A stretch of DNA of 30,523 nucleotides from an uncultured Collinsella sp. (lineage in GTDB: Bacteria; Actinomycetota; Coriobacteriia; Coriobacteriales; Coriobacteriaceae), in NCBI GenBank assembly GCA_900546775.1, contig UREM01000023.1, positions 1-30,523 on the forward strand, given 5' to 3'. The translations under genes were made by a program, and so were the position numbers. How positions within the stretch are numbered: position 1 is the first letter of the stretch; every line of letters starts with the position of its first letter. Shown in pieces: positions 1 through 7,842 of the stretch. The notes beneath the pieces were generated by a model, which worked only from the letters and a program-made list of their open reading frames with translations, did not search any database and was not told where the DNA came from.

Positions 1-70
1 TCGCGGCCTCCCCCTTTTTTGTATCTCGGGCAATTTGTCTCACATAGTAGCTGTGTTTTATAACCCTCGT

Positions 71-100
71 TTGTCGCATCTTCTGTGAACGGGCTACAAT
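71..100 (+). promoter_or_regulatory. Candidate promoter of the acpS operon
   Basis: TTGTCG at 71-76 and TACAAT at 95-100 are separated by 18 bp, a fair match to a housekeeping sigma-70/SigA promoter. Transcription would start near 107, giving a leader of about 23 bases before acpS. The T-run at 15-20 after a C-rich stretch may be the tail of a terminator from an upstream gene outside the window. This is pattern evidence only. Confidence 0.5.
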
Positions 101-129
101 AACTTAGTCTGTGCGATATGGAGGTGAAC

Positions 130-669
130 ATGGCTGAAGCTGGTATCGGCGTTGATATCGTCGAGATTTCCCGCATGAAATCAATTCTTGAAAAGACGCC
201 GTCGTTTGCTCGGCGTGTGTTTACCGAAGAAGAGCGTGCGTATTGCGATGCATCATCGCGTCCCGCTGCTCACTATGCGAGCCGCTTTGCTTCGCGCGAG
301 GCGGTGCTTAAAGCTCTCGGCACGGGTTTTAGTCAAGGCGTGGGTCGCAAGGATGTTTCGGTAACGCGTGATAAACTCGGCAAACCGAAGGCTCTGCTTT
401 CTGGTCGTGCTCTCGAAATCGCCCAGGATTTGGGTGTTGTTGAGGTCGCTCTTTCCATTACGCTTACGGGAGACTTGGCCGTTGCGAATGCCATCGCGAT
501 TACCGAAGATGCTCGGCCTAAGCCAAAAGATGAAAAGGTGAGCACCAAGAAACGCGTTGCGCAGACATTTAAAGAGGCTCGCTCTGTATTAGATGAGCTC
601 GAGCAGCTGCAGAATTCAGCATTGACGGAGCACCTGGGCGATGCTTCGCAAGATACGCTAGGAGCATAG
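130..669 (+). CDS. acpS: Holo-[acyl-carrier-protein] synthase with C-terminal tail
   Basis: AcpS transfers the 4'-phosphopantetheine arm from CoA to the serine of apo-ACP in the cytoplasm, activating fatty-acid synthesis. The start at 130 is preferred over an in-frame ATG at 118 because GGAGG at 120-124 lies 5 bases upstream of it. The 179-aa product has the family motifs GVDIVEISRM (metal-binding Asp9) and FASREAVLKALG (Glu57, Lys61). Two things are unusual. The C-terminal core motif usually read as S-H-T is T-L-T here, so the conserved His appears to be Leu. About 50 charged, probably helical residues follow the usual end of the roughly 125-residue family. The gene heads the operon, and its stop codon abuts the nnr start. 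The family call is secure; activity of this variant is not shown. Confidence 0.9.
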   Translation: MAEAGIGVDIVEISRMKSILEKTPSFARRVFTEEERAYCDASSRPAAHYASRFASREAVLKALGTGFSQGVGRKDVSVTRDKLGKPKALLSGRALEIAQDLGVVEVALSITLTGDLAVANAIAITEDARPKPKDEKVSTKKRVAQTFKEARSVLDELEQLQNSALTEHLGDASQDTLGA

Positions 670-2286
670 ATGAAACCGGTTTTGAGTACCGAAGAAGTCG
701 TTCGTCTCGAGGATATCATCGAACGCGAAGGGACTTCGAAGGCCGAGCTTATGGAGCTAGCGGGTGAGTTTGCCGCCAACGAGGTCTTGAAGCTCAATCC
801 CGATCGGGTTCTCGTTCTGGTCGGTTTTGGTAATAATGGCGGCGACGGTTGGGTTGCCGCCGATATCCTGAGCCACAAGGGTGTGGACGTGGATATCGTT
901 TCTCCGGTTGAGCCGGATGAGATTCCTGCTGCTCTGGCACGTCATGTTGCTCGTCGAACTGCCGGCCGCGATGTGCACGTTTGCGTCGGTCCCTCGCGTG
1001 ACGAACTCGAGGTTTTGATCGATAAGGCCGATGTTGTTGTCGATGCCATTTTTGGTACCGGTTTCCACGGGAATCTGCGTGCGCCGTTCTCCATTTGGAT
1101 TCCTACGGTCAATGAATGCGCCGATTGTGTCGTATCCATTGATGTCCCCTCGGGCCTGAATGCCGAGACGGGCGTTGTTGATGACGACTGCATTCGTGCC
1201 GAGCGCACGGTGACGATGATTGCGCCCAAGATTGGTCTGTATAGCGCTGATGGTCCTGAGTATGCTGGCGATTTGATCTGCGGCAATCTTTACGACCGTC
1301 TTGACGAGGTCATCGATGATGTCGACCACGCCGCCGAGATTGTCGAGCCCGGTGACTTAGTTGATTACTTTGCTCCGCTACCATCGAATATCGATAAGTA
1401 TTCCCGTGGCTCTGTGCTTATTGTCGCCGGATCTGCGCAATATCCTGGTGCTGCCATTATGGCGGCCAAGTCTGCAGCTCGCGCGGGTGCTGGTTACGTG
1501 GCAGTCGCGGCTCCTGACGCCTGCGCCAATCTCATTCGCATGGCACTTCCTTCGATTCCGGTCTTTGCTATTCCGTCTGATTCCCGCGGCTCCTTTGGCG
1601 CCGCTGCGCGCATGACGGTGTGCGAGATCGCAAAGAAGTACAGCTGCGTGCTGTGCGGTCCCGGTATGACGACGTCTGCCGGCGCTATGCAGGTGGTTTC
1701 GGGCTTGCTCGAGCTTGATGTACCGCTAATTTTGGACGCCGATGCACTCAACTGCCTTGCTAAGATTGCCATTGACGGTATTGATAGTAACCCCGAGATG
1801 TATCGCCGCGAGCAGCCGTTGGTTATGACGCCGCACTATCGTGAGCTTTCGCGCCTGGTTGCCGGTGACGAGGTGAACGACCTTGGTACCGCGATTGCGG
1901 CCGCGCAGAAGGTTGTCTGGGCTGCAGGCTCCGACAATCTGGTGGTCATAGCCAAGGGGCCGACGACGGCTATCTGTGGCGTTGAGCGCGTGCTGCTGCC
2001 ACTCTCGGGTCCGGCTTCTCTGGCAACTGCCGGTTCTGGTGATGTTCTCGCGGGTATTTTGGCCGGCACGCTTGCCACCATGCGCGACGAGATGGATCGT
2101 TGGGAGCTGCTGTATTCGTACGCCGTCGCACTTCACAGCTACGCCGGTTTTGCCGCGGCGACGGAGTATGGTGAGAAGAGCGTTATCGCGACCGATCTTA
2201 TCGACTTGATCGGTCCTGCCATGGAGCTGGCGGCAAAGGATGCGCTCGAAGATCTGGGAATCATGGACGAAGGGTCGGATGACTAA
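670..2286 (+). CDS. nnr: Bifunctional NAD(P)HX epimerase / ADP-dependent dehydratase
   Basis: This enzyme repairs hydrated NADH and NADPH: an N-terminal YjeF-type epimerase interconverts the R and S forms, and a C-terminal ribokinase-like domain dehydrates the S form using ADP. The 538-aa length fits the usual bacterial two-domain fusion. Epimerase signatures are GFGNNGGDG at residues 52-60 and DAIFGTGFHG near 125-135. The dehydratase domain, from about residue 230, contains VAGSAQYPGAA near 253 and the nucleotide/anion-hole motif AGSGDVLAGILAG near 455. AGGAG lies 7 bases before the ATG, which directly follows the acpS stop. An nnr-alr order is common in Gram-positive bacteria. No defect is visible. 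Confidence 0.93.
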   Translation: MKPVLSTEEVVRLEDIIEREGTSKAELMELAGEFAANEVLKLNPDRVLVLVGFGNNGGDGWVAADILSHKGVDVDIVSPVEPDEIPAALARHVARRTAGRDVHVCVGPSRDELEVLIDKADVVVDAIFGTGFHGNLRAPFSIWIPTVNECADCVVSIDVPSGLNAETGVVDDDCIRAERTVTMIAPKIGLYSADGPEYAGDLICGNLYDRLDEVIDDVDHAAEIVEPGDLVDYFAPLPSNIDKYSRGSVLIVAGSAQYPGAAIMAAKSAARAGAGYVAVAAPDACANLIRMALPSIPVFAIPSDSRGSFGAAARMTVCEIAKKYSCVLCGPGMTTSAGAMQVVSGLLELDVPLILDADALNCLAKIAIDGIDSNPEMYRREQPLVMTPHYRELSRLVAGDEVNDLGTAIAAAQKVVWAAGSDNLVVIAKGPTTAICGVERVLLPLSGPASLATAGSGDVLAGILAGTLATMRDEMDRWELLYSYAVALHSYAGFAAATEYGEKSVIATDLIDLIGPAMELAAKDALEDLGIMDEGSDD

Positions 2287-2288
2287 TC

Positions 2289-3434
2289 ATGAATAAAGCC
2301 GATTTGACGCGCTGGTCCTGGGTCGAGATCGACCGCGGGGCGCTCCGTCGCAACACGAGAGCCTATAAGAACTTGTTGAATCCGCGTCAGCGCCTGTGCT
2401 GCGTGGTCAAGGCCGATGCTTATGGTCATGGAGCTGTTGAGTGCGCTAAGATCATGTATTCGGCTGGTGCCGACATGTTTGCCGTGGCGACGGTCAACGA
2501 GGGCGTTGGGCTCCGTCAGGGCGGAATTACTAAGCCCATCCTGATTCTAAGCGAGCCGCCTATCGAGGCTATTCCTGCATTGCTCGAGTTCGATATCATG
2601 CCCTCGGTCTATACGTCCGATTTTGCTCTCGCGTATGGCGAATGCGCCGTCGCGGCGGGCAAGGTGGGCAAGTACCATCTTGCCATCGAGACGGGCATGA
2701 ATCGTATCGGCGTTCACTACACACAGGTGCTCGACTTTGTCCGCGGCATCAGCTTCCATCGCGGTATTCAGTGCGACGGCGTATTTACGCACTTTGCCAC
2801 GGCCGATGAACCTTCGGGTTGGGACTACAAGCTGCAGTGCCAGCGTTTTACCGAGGCCGTTCAGGCCATTAAGGACGCAGGTTTTGAATGCGGTATCGTG
2901 CATTGTGCCAATACGCCATCCTCGATGCTCGATTCTTCAATGCACTTTGACATGATTCGTGCCGGCATCGGTTTGTATGGTCTGCAGCCATGTGAGCTGA
3001 GTGGTCGCGTGATGCAGCTTGATCCCGTCATGAGCGTCCACGCGCGTGTGACGCGCGTGGCGCATCCTGCGATGGGCGAGGGCGTGGGCTACGGCTTTAC
3101 CTACCGCGTACCGCGCACGCGCGTTCAGATCTGCACCCTTCCGATCGGTTATGCCGATGGCCTTTCGCGTACGCTTTCCAATCGTATGGACGTGCTGTAT
3201 CGCGGCGAGCGTGTGCGTCAGGTGGGCAATATCTGCATGGACCAGTTTATGGTCGCCATTCAGTCCAACCCGGCGCATGAGATTCCCGAGGCCGAGTATG
3301 GTGACGAGATGATCATTGTCGGCCGCGATGGAGATGCCGAGATTACCATGGACGAGATGGCGCGCCTACGCGGCACGATTAACTACGAGGTCGCTTGCGG
3401 CTTTGGTATGCGTCTCGACAAGGTCTACGTGTAG
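2289..3434 (+). CDS. alr: Alanine racemase
   Basis: This PLP enzyme interconverts L- and D-alanine, supplying D-Ala for peptidoglycan. The 381-aa length is typical. The PLP lysine is Lys41 in VVKADAYGHG, at the mouth of the N-terminal TIM-barrel domain. The C-terminal beta domain contains GEGVGYGFTYR, with the expected catalytic tyrosine region, and GNICMDQFMV, a strong family signature. The start lies two bases after the nnr stop. The Shine-Dalgarno sequence is weak, which suggests translation coupled to nnr. It is the only wall-precursor gene in this operon; murB lies apart at 25.5 kb. Confidence 0.95.
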   Translation: MNKADLTRWSWVEIDRGALRRNTRAYKNLLNPRQRLCCVVKADAYGHGAVECAKIMYSAGADMFAVATVNEGVGLRQGGITKPILILSEPPIEAIPALLEFDIMPSVYTSDFALAYGECAVAAGKVGKYHLAIETGMNRIGVHYTQVLDFVRGISFHRGIQCDGVFTHFATADEPSGWDYKLQCQRFTEAVQAIKDAGFECGIVHCANTPSSMLDSSMHFDMIRAGIGLYGLQPCELSGRVMQLDPVMSVHARVTRVAHPAMGEGVGYGFTYRVPRTRVQICTLPIGYADGLSRTLSNRMDVLYRGERVRQVGNICMDQFMVAIQSNPAHEIPEAEYGDEMIIVGRDGDAEITMDEMARLRGTINYEVACGFGMRLDKVYV

Positions 3435-3442
3435 GAGTCGCT

Positions 3443-4063
3443 ATGGGCGTCATGCACATTCCCGGCCATAGCCATCAGGCGCCGCGTGAGGTCGCACTCG
3501 AGGAGATCGAGGCCGTTCTGGGCGATTGTCACCTTTGCCAGCTTTACCAGTCGCGCCACAACATCGTGTTTGGCGTGGGAAACCCCCGCGCTCGCGTGAT
3601 GTTTATTGGCGAGGCGCCGGGCCGTAATGAGGATTTGCAGGGCGAGCCCTTTGTGGGGGCGGCAGGCGAGGACCTCAACGGCATTTTGTCGCTGGCGGGG
3701 CTCAAACGCGAAGACGTCTACATTGCCAACGTGCTTAAGTGCCGCCCGCCGGGAAACCGCAATCCGCGCCCCGAGGAAGTGCTGGCTTGCTCACCGTTTT
3801 TGCGCGAGCAGATTCGAAGCATCTGGCCCGATATCATCGTGACGCTCGGCAACCCCGCAACGCACTTTGTGCTCAAGACCGAGATCGGCATTACCAAGCT
3901 GCGCGGCAGGTTCCATCAGATGGGGCACTTTGTGGTGATGCCCACTTTCCATCCGGCAGCAGCGCTACGCAATCCAGCGTGGCAGGAGCTGCTGGAGGAA
4001 GACTTTAAGATGCTGGGCGACTATCTGGGGCGACATCCCGCACCAGAGGACGCCTCGGAATAA
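3443..4063 (+). CDS. Family 4 uracil-DNA glycosylase (4Fe-4S)
   Basis: It removes uracil from DNA at the first step of base excision repair. The start at 3443 follows AGGAG at 3433-3437. An in-frame upstream start at 3395 would lie inside alr and lacks such a site. The 206-aa protein shows the family-4 signature GEAPGRNEDLQGEPFVGAAG (residues 56-75) and the late HPAA motif (170-173). Cysteines 29 and 32 (CHLC), 100 (LKCRPP) and 116 (LACSPF) match the four iron-sulfur ligands of this family. The first pair sits in an N-terminal segment about 15 residues longer than in compact thermophile homologues. It is eight bases downstream of alr and in the same operon. Confidence 0.92.
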   Translation: MGVMHIPGHSHQAPREVALEEIEAVLGDCHLCQLYQSRHNIVFGVGNPRARVMFIGEAPGRNEDLQGEPFVGAAGEDLNGILSLAGLKREDVYIANVLKCRPPGNRNPRPEEVLACSPFLREQIRSIWPDIIVTLGNPATHFVLKTEIGITKLRGRFHQMGHFVVMPTFHPAAALRNPAWQELLEEDFKMLGDYLGRHPAPEDASE

Positions 4064-4075
4064 TAAGGAGCATAT

Positions 4076-4582
4076 ATGTCCCTGGAGCGCCTGGGGGTAG
4101 GTACTTACAAAACGACTTGCGCTGCCGATACGGAGTACTTTGGCGAGCTAATTGCACCGTGCCTTGAGGACGGAGATGTGCTCATCCTGACCGGTGGCCT
4201 GGGAGTGGGCAAAACTCACTTTACCAAGGGCGTCTCGCGCGGGCTGGGCGATGGGCATATGGTTACGAGTCCTACGTTTGCGCTCATGGCCGTTCACGAT
4301 CAAGGTCGTATTCCGCTGTTTCACTTTGATCTATACCGCCTGGAGCATGCCTACGAGCTCGAGGATACGGGCATTTTCGATGTGCTGGGCTATGAGGGTG
4401 CTTGCCTGCTGGAATGGGGCGAACAATTCCAGGACGAGCTGACGGATGAGTATCTTTCGGTGACGCTCAAGCGTGATGAGGGCGACAGCGATGTGCGAAC
4501 GATAACGCTTGAGGCGCACGGTGACCGCGCAATGGAGCTTTCCCATTTGATTGATAAGGCTGTACAAGATGAGCTTGCATAA
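4076..4582 (+). CDS. tsaE: tRNA t6A biosynthesis ATPase TsaE
   Basis: TsaE is the small P-loop ATPase that works with TsaB and TsaD to attach threonylcarbamoyl to A37 of ANN-decoding tRNAs. The 168-aa product has Walker A GGLGVGKT (residues 40-47), TSPTF (64-68), HFDLYRL (83-89) and the family's EW pair at 113-114. AAGGAG at 4065-4070 is well placed for the ATG. The last 14 bases overlap the next gene, which encodes the TsaE partners in one polypeptide, so tight co-translation is likely. Confidence 0.93.
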   Translation: MSLERLGVGTYKTTCAADTEYFGELIAPCLEDGDVLILTGGLGVGKTHFTKGVSRGLGDGHMVTSPTFALMAVHDQGRIPLFHFDLYRLEHAYELEDTGIFDVLGYEGACLLEWGEQFQDELTDEYLSVTLKRDEGDSDVRTITLEAHGDRAMELSHLIDKAVQDELA

Positions 4583-6953
4583 CGACAACGCGCTGGTGGT
4601 GGCGCTCGATACCTCGACCGACATGCTTGCCTGCGCGGCAAGCTGGATTGATGGGCAGACGGGTGAGACGAAGCTCGTGAGTGGCGACCACATGTGTCGC
4701 CGTCACGCCAACGTTGAGCTCGTGAATACCGTTGATGGCGTGCTGGCTCAAGCCGGTCTGGATCGCAGCGATGTTGGTTGCTATGTGGTCGGCCGCGGCC
4801 CGGGGTCCTTTACGGGTGTGCGCATCGGCATCTCCACTGCCAAGGGCCTCGCGCGTGGTGCCAATGTTCCGCTGCTGGGCGTGTCGACGCTCGACGCTTG
4901 CGCTTGGACGGCGTGGAAGGCTGGCGTGCGCGGCAAGCTTGGTATCTTGGCCGATGCTATGCGCGGTGAGGTATATCCGGCGCTGTATATGCTGGTCGAT
5001 GAGGGTCCCGAGCGTCAATTTGAGCGCGAATACGTGGTCAAGGCCGCCGTGGCGCTCGATGAGTGGCGCCAAGCAGCGGACTGGGGCCAGGTTCAGCTGA
5101 CCGGTGACGGTCTCGTGCGCTATGGCAAGCTGCTGGGTGAGGACGAGGCCGCCCGCTGCGTGGAGCGCGACCTGTGGTGGCCTTCGGGCGAGGGCTTGCT
5201 GCTCGCGCACGCTGCGGGTGACGGCGATCCGGCCCGCGTCCTGCCGATTTACACGCGCCTTTCGGATGCCGAGGAAAACGAGCGCAAGCGTCTTGGTCTT
5301 GCCGAGAGTGCGCAGAGCGAAATTACGGGTGTTGCCGATGAGCTCGCCGGTCGTCATCTGCAGTTCCGTCCCATGGGCGCGGCGGATGCCGAGGGCGCGA
5401 GCGCGCTGGAGGCTGCCTGCTTTGAAGGTGCCGGACACGAGGCATGGACGCCGGGCATGTTCCTGTCCGAACTGGGCGAGGACGTCGCTGCGCCGCGTAG
5501 TTGGTGGGTGGCACACGACGACGGCAAGCTGCTGGGCCTTGCCGGCGGTATGGTCGTGGACGGTGATGTGCAGATTCTGGATGTCGCCGTCGACCCGGCA
5601 CATCGCCGTGAGGGCATTGCCCGCAAGCTGCTGTCGCACGTGAGCTATGATGCCCAGATGCTCGGCTGCACCACGGCTTCGCTCGAGGTCGAGGACGGTA
5701 ACGAGGGAGCGATCGCGCTTTATAACGCTCTGGGCTTTACCGAGGCTGGCCGTCGCCGCGGCTACTATGGTGCCGGCAAGGACGCCATCGTCATGACGGC
5801 TCCGCTGCCCCTGGTGCTTCCGGTCGACAATGCTTCGCCCGAGCCGACGGCGGCAGAGCAGCGCGTATGGCCGCTGCCTGCGCCTTGGCGCTCTGCCGAG
5901 GAACGTGTCGAGATTGAGCGTCGCCGCCTCGTACTCGCTATCGAGAGCTCCTGCGACGAGACGGCGGTGGCGATTATCGATGCGGATGGCAATATGCTGG
6001 CCAACCAGGTGTCGACGCAGATTGATTTTCATGCACGCTTTGGCGGCGTGGTGCCCGAGATCGCCTCGCGCAAGCACGTCGAGGTGATTGTGAGTGTCGT
6101 GGATGCGGCACTCGAGGACGCCGCAGCGTCGCTGGGCCTTACGGGCGGAGCCATTACACCAAGTGAGCTTGCCGCCGTGGGCGTGACACAGGGTCCGGGC
6201 CTGGTTGGCGCCCTGGTGGTGGGCGTCGCCTTTGCCAAGGGCTTTGCGTATGCTGCCGGCAAGCCGCTCGTGTGCGTCAATCATCTGGAGGGCCACCTGT
6301 TTGCCAACCTGTTGGCGCAGCCCGACCTCAAGCCCCCGTTTATCTTTACGCTTGTCTCGGGCGGGCACACCATGCTCGTGCACGTGAAGGCATGGGGCGA
6401 CTACGAGGTACTTGGTGAGACACTCGACGATGCTGTGGGCGAGGCCTTCGACAAGGTAGCCAAGGCGTTGGGTCTGGGCTATCCCGGTGGCCCCATCATC
6501 TCCAAGCTGGCCGAGACGGGCAATCCCCGCGCGATCGATTTTCCTCGCGCGCTTAACAGCAGGGGGGACTATCGCTTCTCGCTTTCGGGCCTCAAGACGG
6601 CGGTGACGCTCTACATCGAGCAGGAGACCAAGGCTGGGCGCACGATTCACCTGCCCGATCTGGCGGCTTCGTTTGAGGCAGCCGTCTTTGACGTTCAGTA
6701 CAAGAAGGCCAAAAACGCCCTGCATGCCACCGGATGCAAGGAATACTGCATCGGCGGCGGCGTCTCGGCTAATCCGCATCTGCGCGAGATGATGATCAAG
6801 AAGCTTGGGCGTCAGGGGATCCGCGTAACGGTGCCACCGCTTTCGGCATGCACCGACAACGCCGCCATGATCGCAGAGGTTGCTCGCCGTAAATTCGACC
6901 GAGGAGAAATCTCGCCGTTCGACGTCGATGCCGATCCGAACATGACGCTGTAG
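4569..6953 (+). CDS. tsaB-rimI-tsaD: TsaB-RimI-TsaD triple fusion (t6A synthesis plus N-acetyltransferase)
   Basis: The single 794-aa frame joins three proteins that are usually separate. Residues about 6-235 are TsaB (VALDTSTD; GRGPGSFTGVRIG at 75-87). Residues about 262-412 are a GNAT domain of the RimI type, with acetyl-CoA loop RREGIARKLL (346-355) and YNALGF (385-390). Residues about 452-794 are the catalytic TsaD/Kae1 domain, with IESSCDET (458-465) and the metal ligands of HLEGH (His572, His576). TsaB and TsaD form the threonylcarbamoyl-transferase core for tRNA A37; RimI acetylates a ribosomal protein N-terminus in other bacteria. The ATG at 4569, with AAGG nine bases upstream, is preferred over a TTG at 4551. 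No frame break was seen. TsaC is not in the window. Confidence 0.94.
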   Translation: MSLHNDNALVVALDTSTDMLACAASWIDGQTGETKLVSGDHMCRRHANVELVNTVDGVLAQAGLDRSDVGCYVVGRGPGSFTGVRIGISTAKGLARGANVPLLGVSTLDACAWTAWKAGVRGKLGILADAMRGEVYPALYMLVDEGPERQFEREYVVKAAVALDEWRQAADWGQVQLTGDGLVRYGKLLGEDEAARCVERDLWWPSGEGLLLAHAAGDGDPARVLPIYTRLSDAEENERKRLGLAESAQSEITGVADELAGRHLQFRPMGAADAEGASALEAACFEGAGHEAWTPGMFLSELGEDVAAPRSWWVAHDDGKLLGLAGGMVVDGDVQILDVAVDPAHRREGIARKLLSHVSYDAQMLGCTTASLEVEDGNEGAIALYNALGFTEAGRRRGYYGAGKDAIVMTAPLPLVLPVDNASPEPTAAEQRVWPLPAPWRSAEERVEIERRRLVLAIESSCDETAVAIIDADGNMLANQVSTQIDFHARFGGVVPEIASRKHVEVIVSVVDAALEDAAASLGLTGGAITPSELAAVGVTQGPGLVGALVVGVAFAKGFAYAAGKPLVCVNHLEGHLFANLLAQPDLKPPFIFTLVSGGHTMLVHVKAWGDYEVLGETLDDAVGEAFDKVAKALGLGYPGGPIISKLAETGNPRAIDFPRALNSRGDYRFSLSGLKTAVTLYIEQETKAGRTIHLPDLAASFEAAVFDVQYKKAKNALHATGCKEYCIGGGVSANPHLREMMIKKLGRQGIRVTVPPLSACTDNAAMIAEVARRKFDRGEISPFDVDADPNMTL

Positions 6954-7010
6954 TCGCAAAGGTGCGATCCCCGGCGCTGCCCGGGCGCCAACGGCCGCAT
7001 ATGAACTTTC

Positions 7011-7078
7011 CTGCTCTACAGTCCTGCTCACGACGGAGGCCACATTAAGTGGCCTCCTGTTCGTGCGGAACTCGCGAT
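7011..7078 (+). repeat. Copy A of a hairpin-bearing intergenic repeat
   Basis: About 68 bp here match 25365-25433 in the same orientation with few differences and one short indel. Both copies contain AGTCCTGC, the central GGCCACATTAAGTGGCC hairpin and the tail CGTGCGGAACTCGCGAT. Each follows the last gene of a plus-strand unit. The shared flanks outside the stem show that this is a repeated sequence and not two independent terminators. Confidence 0.75.
7035..7057 (+). terminator. Hairpin downstream of the tsaB-rimI-tsaD operon
   Basis: GGAGGCCAC (7035-7043) and GTGGCCTCC (7049-7057) form a perfect 9-bp stem around ATTAA. The following bases TGTTCGT are only mildly T-rich, so intrinsic termination may be incomplete. 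It lies 80 bases after the tsaD stop. Confidence 0.55.
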
Positions 7079-7215
7079 AAACCTAAGCCGGTGTCCCCGC
7101 TCTCCCGGGGCCTGTCGTGGCTTGGCCGTTGCATGCGGCTCGCTTTTCGGAACGGGGCTGACGGACACGTTCCGAAATCTACCACCGTCGCTGTACAGGA
7201 TGTCTATAAAGAGCC
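7079..7215. other. Non-coding stretch with a 10-bp stem
   Basis: No gene is evident. TTTCGGAACG (7145-7154) and CGTTCCGAAA (7168-7177) are perfect complements around a 13-base loop. The stem has no T-run on either side and was not recognised as a known RNA family. It could be a small structured RNA or a repeat remnant. Confidence 0.35.
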
Positions 7216-7445
7216 GTGGCCAAAAAACGGCAAATATGAGTACTGATACTCTTTTAGTAGCAGTAATTTTGACCACATTTAAGGTGATTTGACGTGTCGA
7301 TCGAGCAGATAAGCTGCCGTATCTCCTCAAGTGTTCATTAAAGGAAGACCTTGATGCGAATAAATCTCATTAAGATCTTCTTTTATTAACGAAAATAATG
7401 TAGCTACAACGGTAACAGTACTCATATTTGCCGTTTTTTGGCCAC
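7216..7445. mobile_element. AT-rich 230-bp MITE-like element with 30-bp inverted ends
   Basis: The left end (7216-7245, beginning GTGGCCAAAAAACGGC) and the right end (7416-7445) are perfect 30-bp inverted copies, with weaker similarity continuing about 25 bp inward. The interior is clearly AT-rich against GC-rich flanks and has no transposase frame. An obvious target-site duplication was not found. Inward from each end an ATG-AGT-ACT frame begins, giving unrelated short peptides, so it is not annotated as coding. A miniature transposable element is the best reading; a paired regulatory repeat is the alternative. Confidence 0.55.
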
Positions 7446-7480
7446 AGTCCTTCGGAGGGTCCTCGAAAATAGTCCCGAGC

Positions 7481-7535
7481 CGGCACTTGGGGACGTTCCT
7501 ATAATGTCGGCACTTAGGAGCGTCCCCAAGTGCCG
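7481..7535. repeat. REP-like palindrome
   Basis: CGGCACTTGGGGACG (7481-7495) and CGTCCCCAAGTGCCG (7521-7535) are perfect 15-bp inverted arms. A third partial copy (GTCGGCACTT, 7507-7516) lies inside the loop. Short GC-rich palindromes of this shape resemble repetitive extragenic palindromes; copy number outside the window is unknown. Confidence 0.6.
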
Positions 7536-7550
7536 ACACCGCGTCTGCCT

Positions 7551-7792
7551 GCGGCGGCCGCGCCCCGCTGCGTCGCTCCGCACCCTTGCGGGTTCGGATC
7601 CCTCCGCTTGGCGGCGTTGGCTCGATTTGCTTGACGTGAGGGGCTCTTGGCTGATGTGGGACGGTGGGATTCCGCGTCCGCCTTTTCGGCGGCCGCGCCC
7701 CGCTGTGTCGCTTCGCTCCTTGCGTGCTGCGCTAGAAAACGCTTCGCGTTTCCTCAGCTCCGCACCCTTGCGGGTTCGAATTCCTCCGCTTG
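7551..7792. repeat. Duplicated GC-rich segment
   Basis: A 60-bp segment at 7551-7610 recurs at 7687-7792, where it is split by about 40-45 bp that include a small hairpin (AAACGC-TTC-GCGTTT near 7737-7751). Both copies contain CACCCTTGCGGGTTCG followed by CCTCCGCTTG, which resembles a tRNA T-arm and acceptor end. No complete tRNA could be folded from either copy. The open frames across it look like by-products of composition. Confidence 0.55.
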
Positions 7793-7796
7793 CCCA

Positions 7797-7833
7797 CAAG
7801 AAAGCGCCCTGGCCGTTATGGGCTTAGGGCGCT
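7797..7833 (-). terminator. Terminator of the tRNA-Gln gene
   Basis: Read on the minus strand, AGCGCCCT and AGGGCGCT form a perfect 8-bp stem followed by TTTCTT. It begins ten bases after the 3' end of the tRNA. Confidence 0.7.
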
Positions 7834-7842
7834 CAGTTTTAA

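Noticed and set aside
4467..7043. 858-residue minus-strand open frame
   Set aside because: It lies opposite tsaE and the TsaB-RimI-TsaD fusion, has low-complexity His/Arg/Ala-rich translation and matches no family. It results from GC-rich codon bias.
7235..7426. Two short frames starting ATG-AGT-ACT from the ends of the 230-bp element
   Set aside because: They lack ribosome-binding sites, have unrelated continuations and are explained by the inverted repeat itself.
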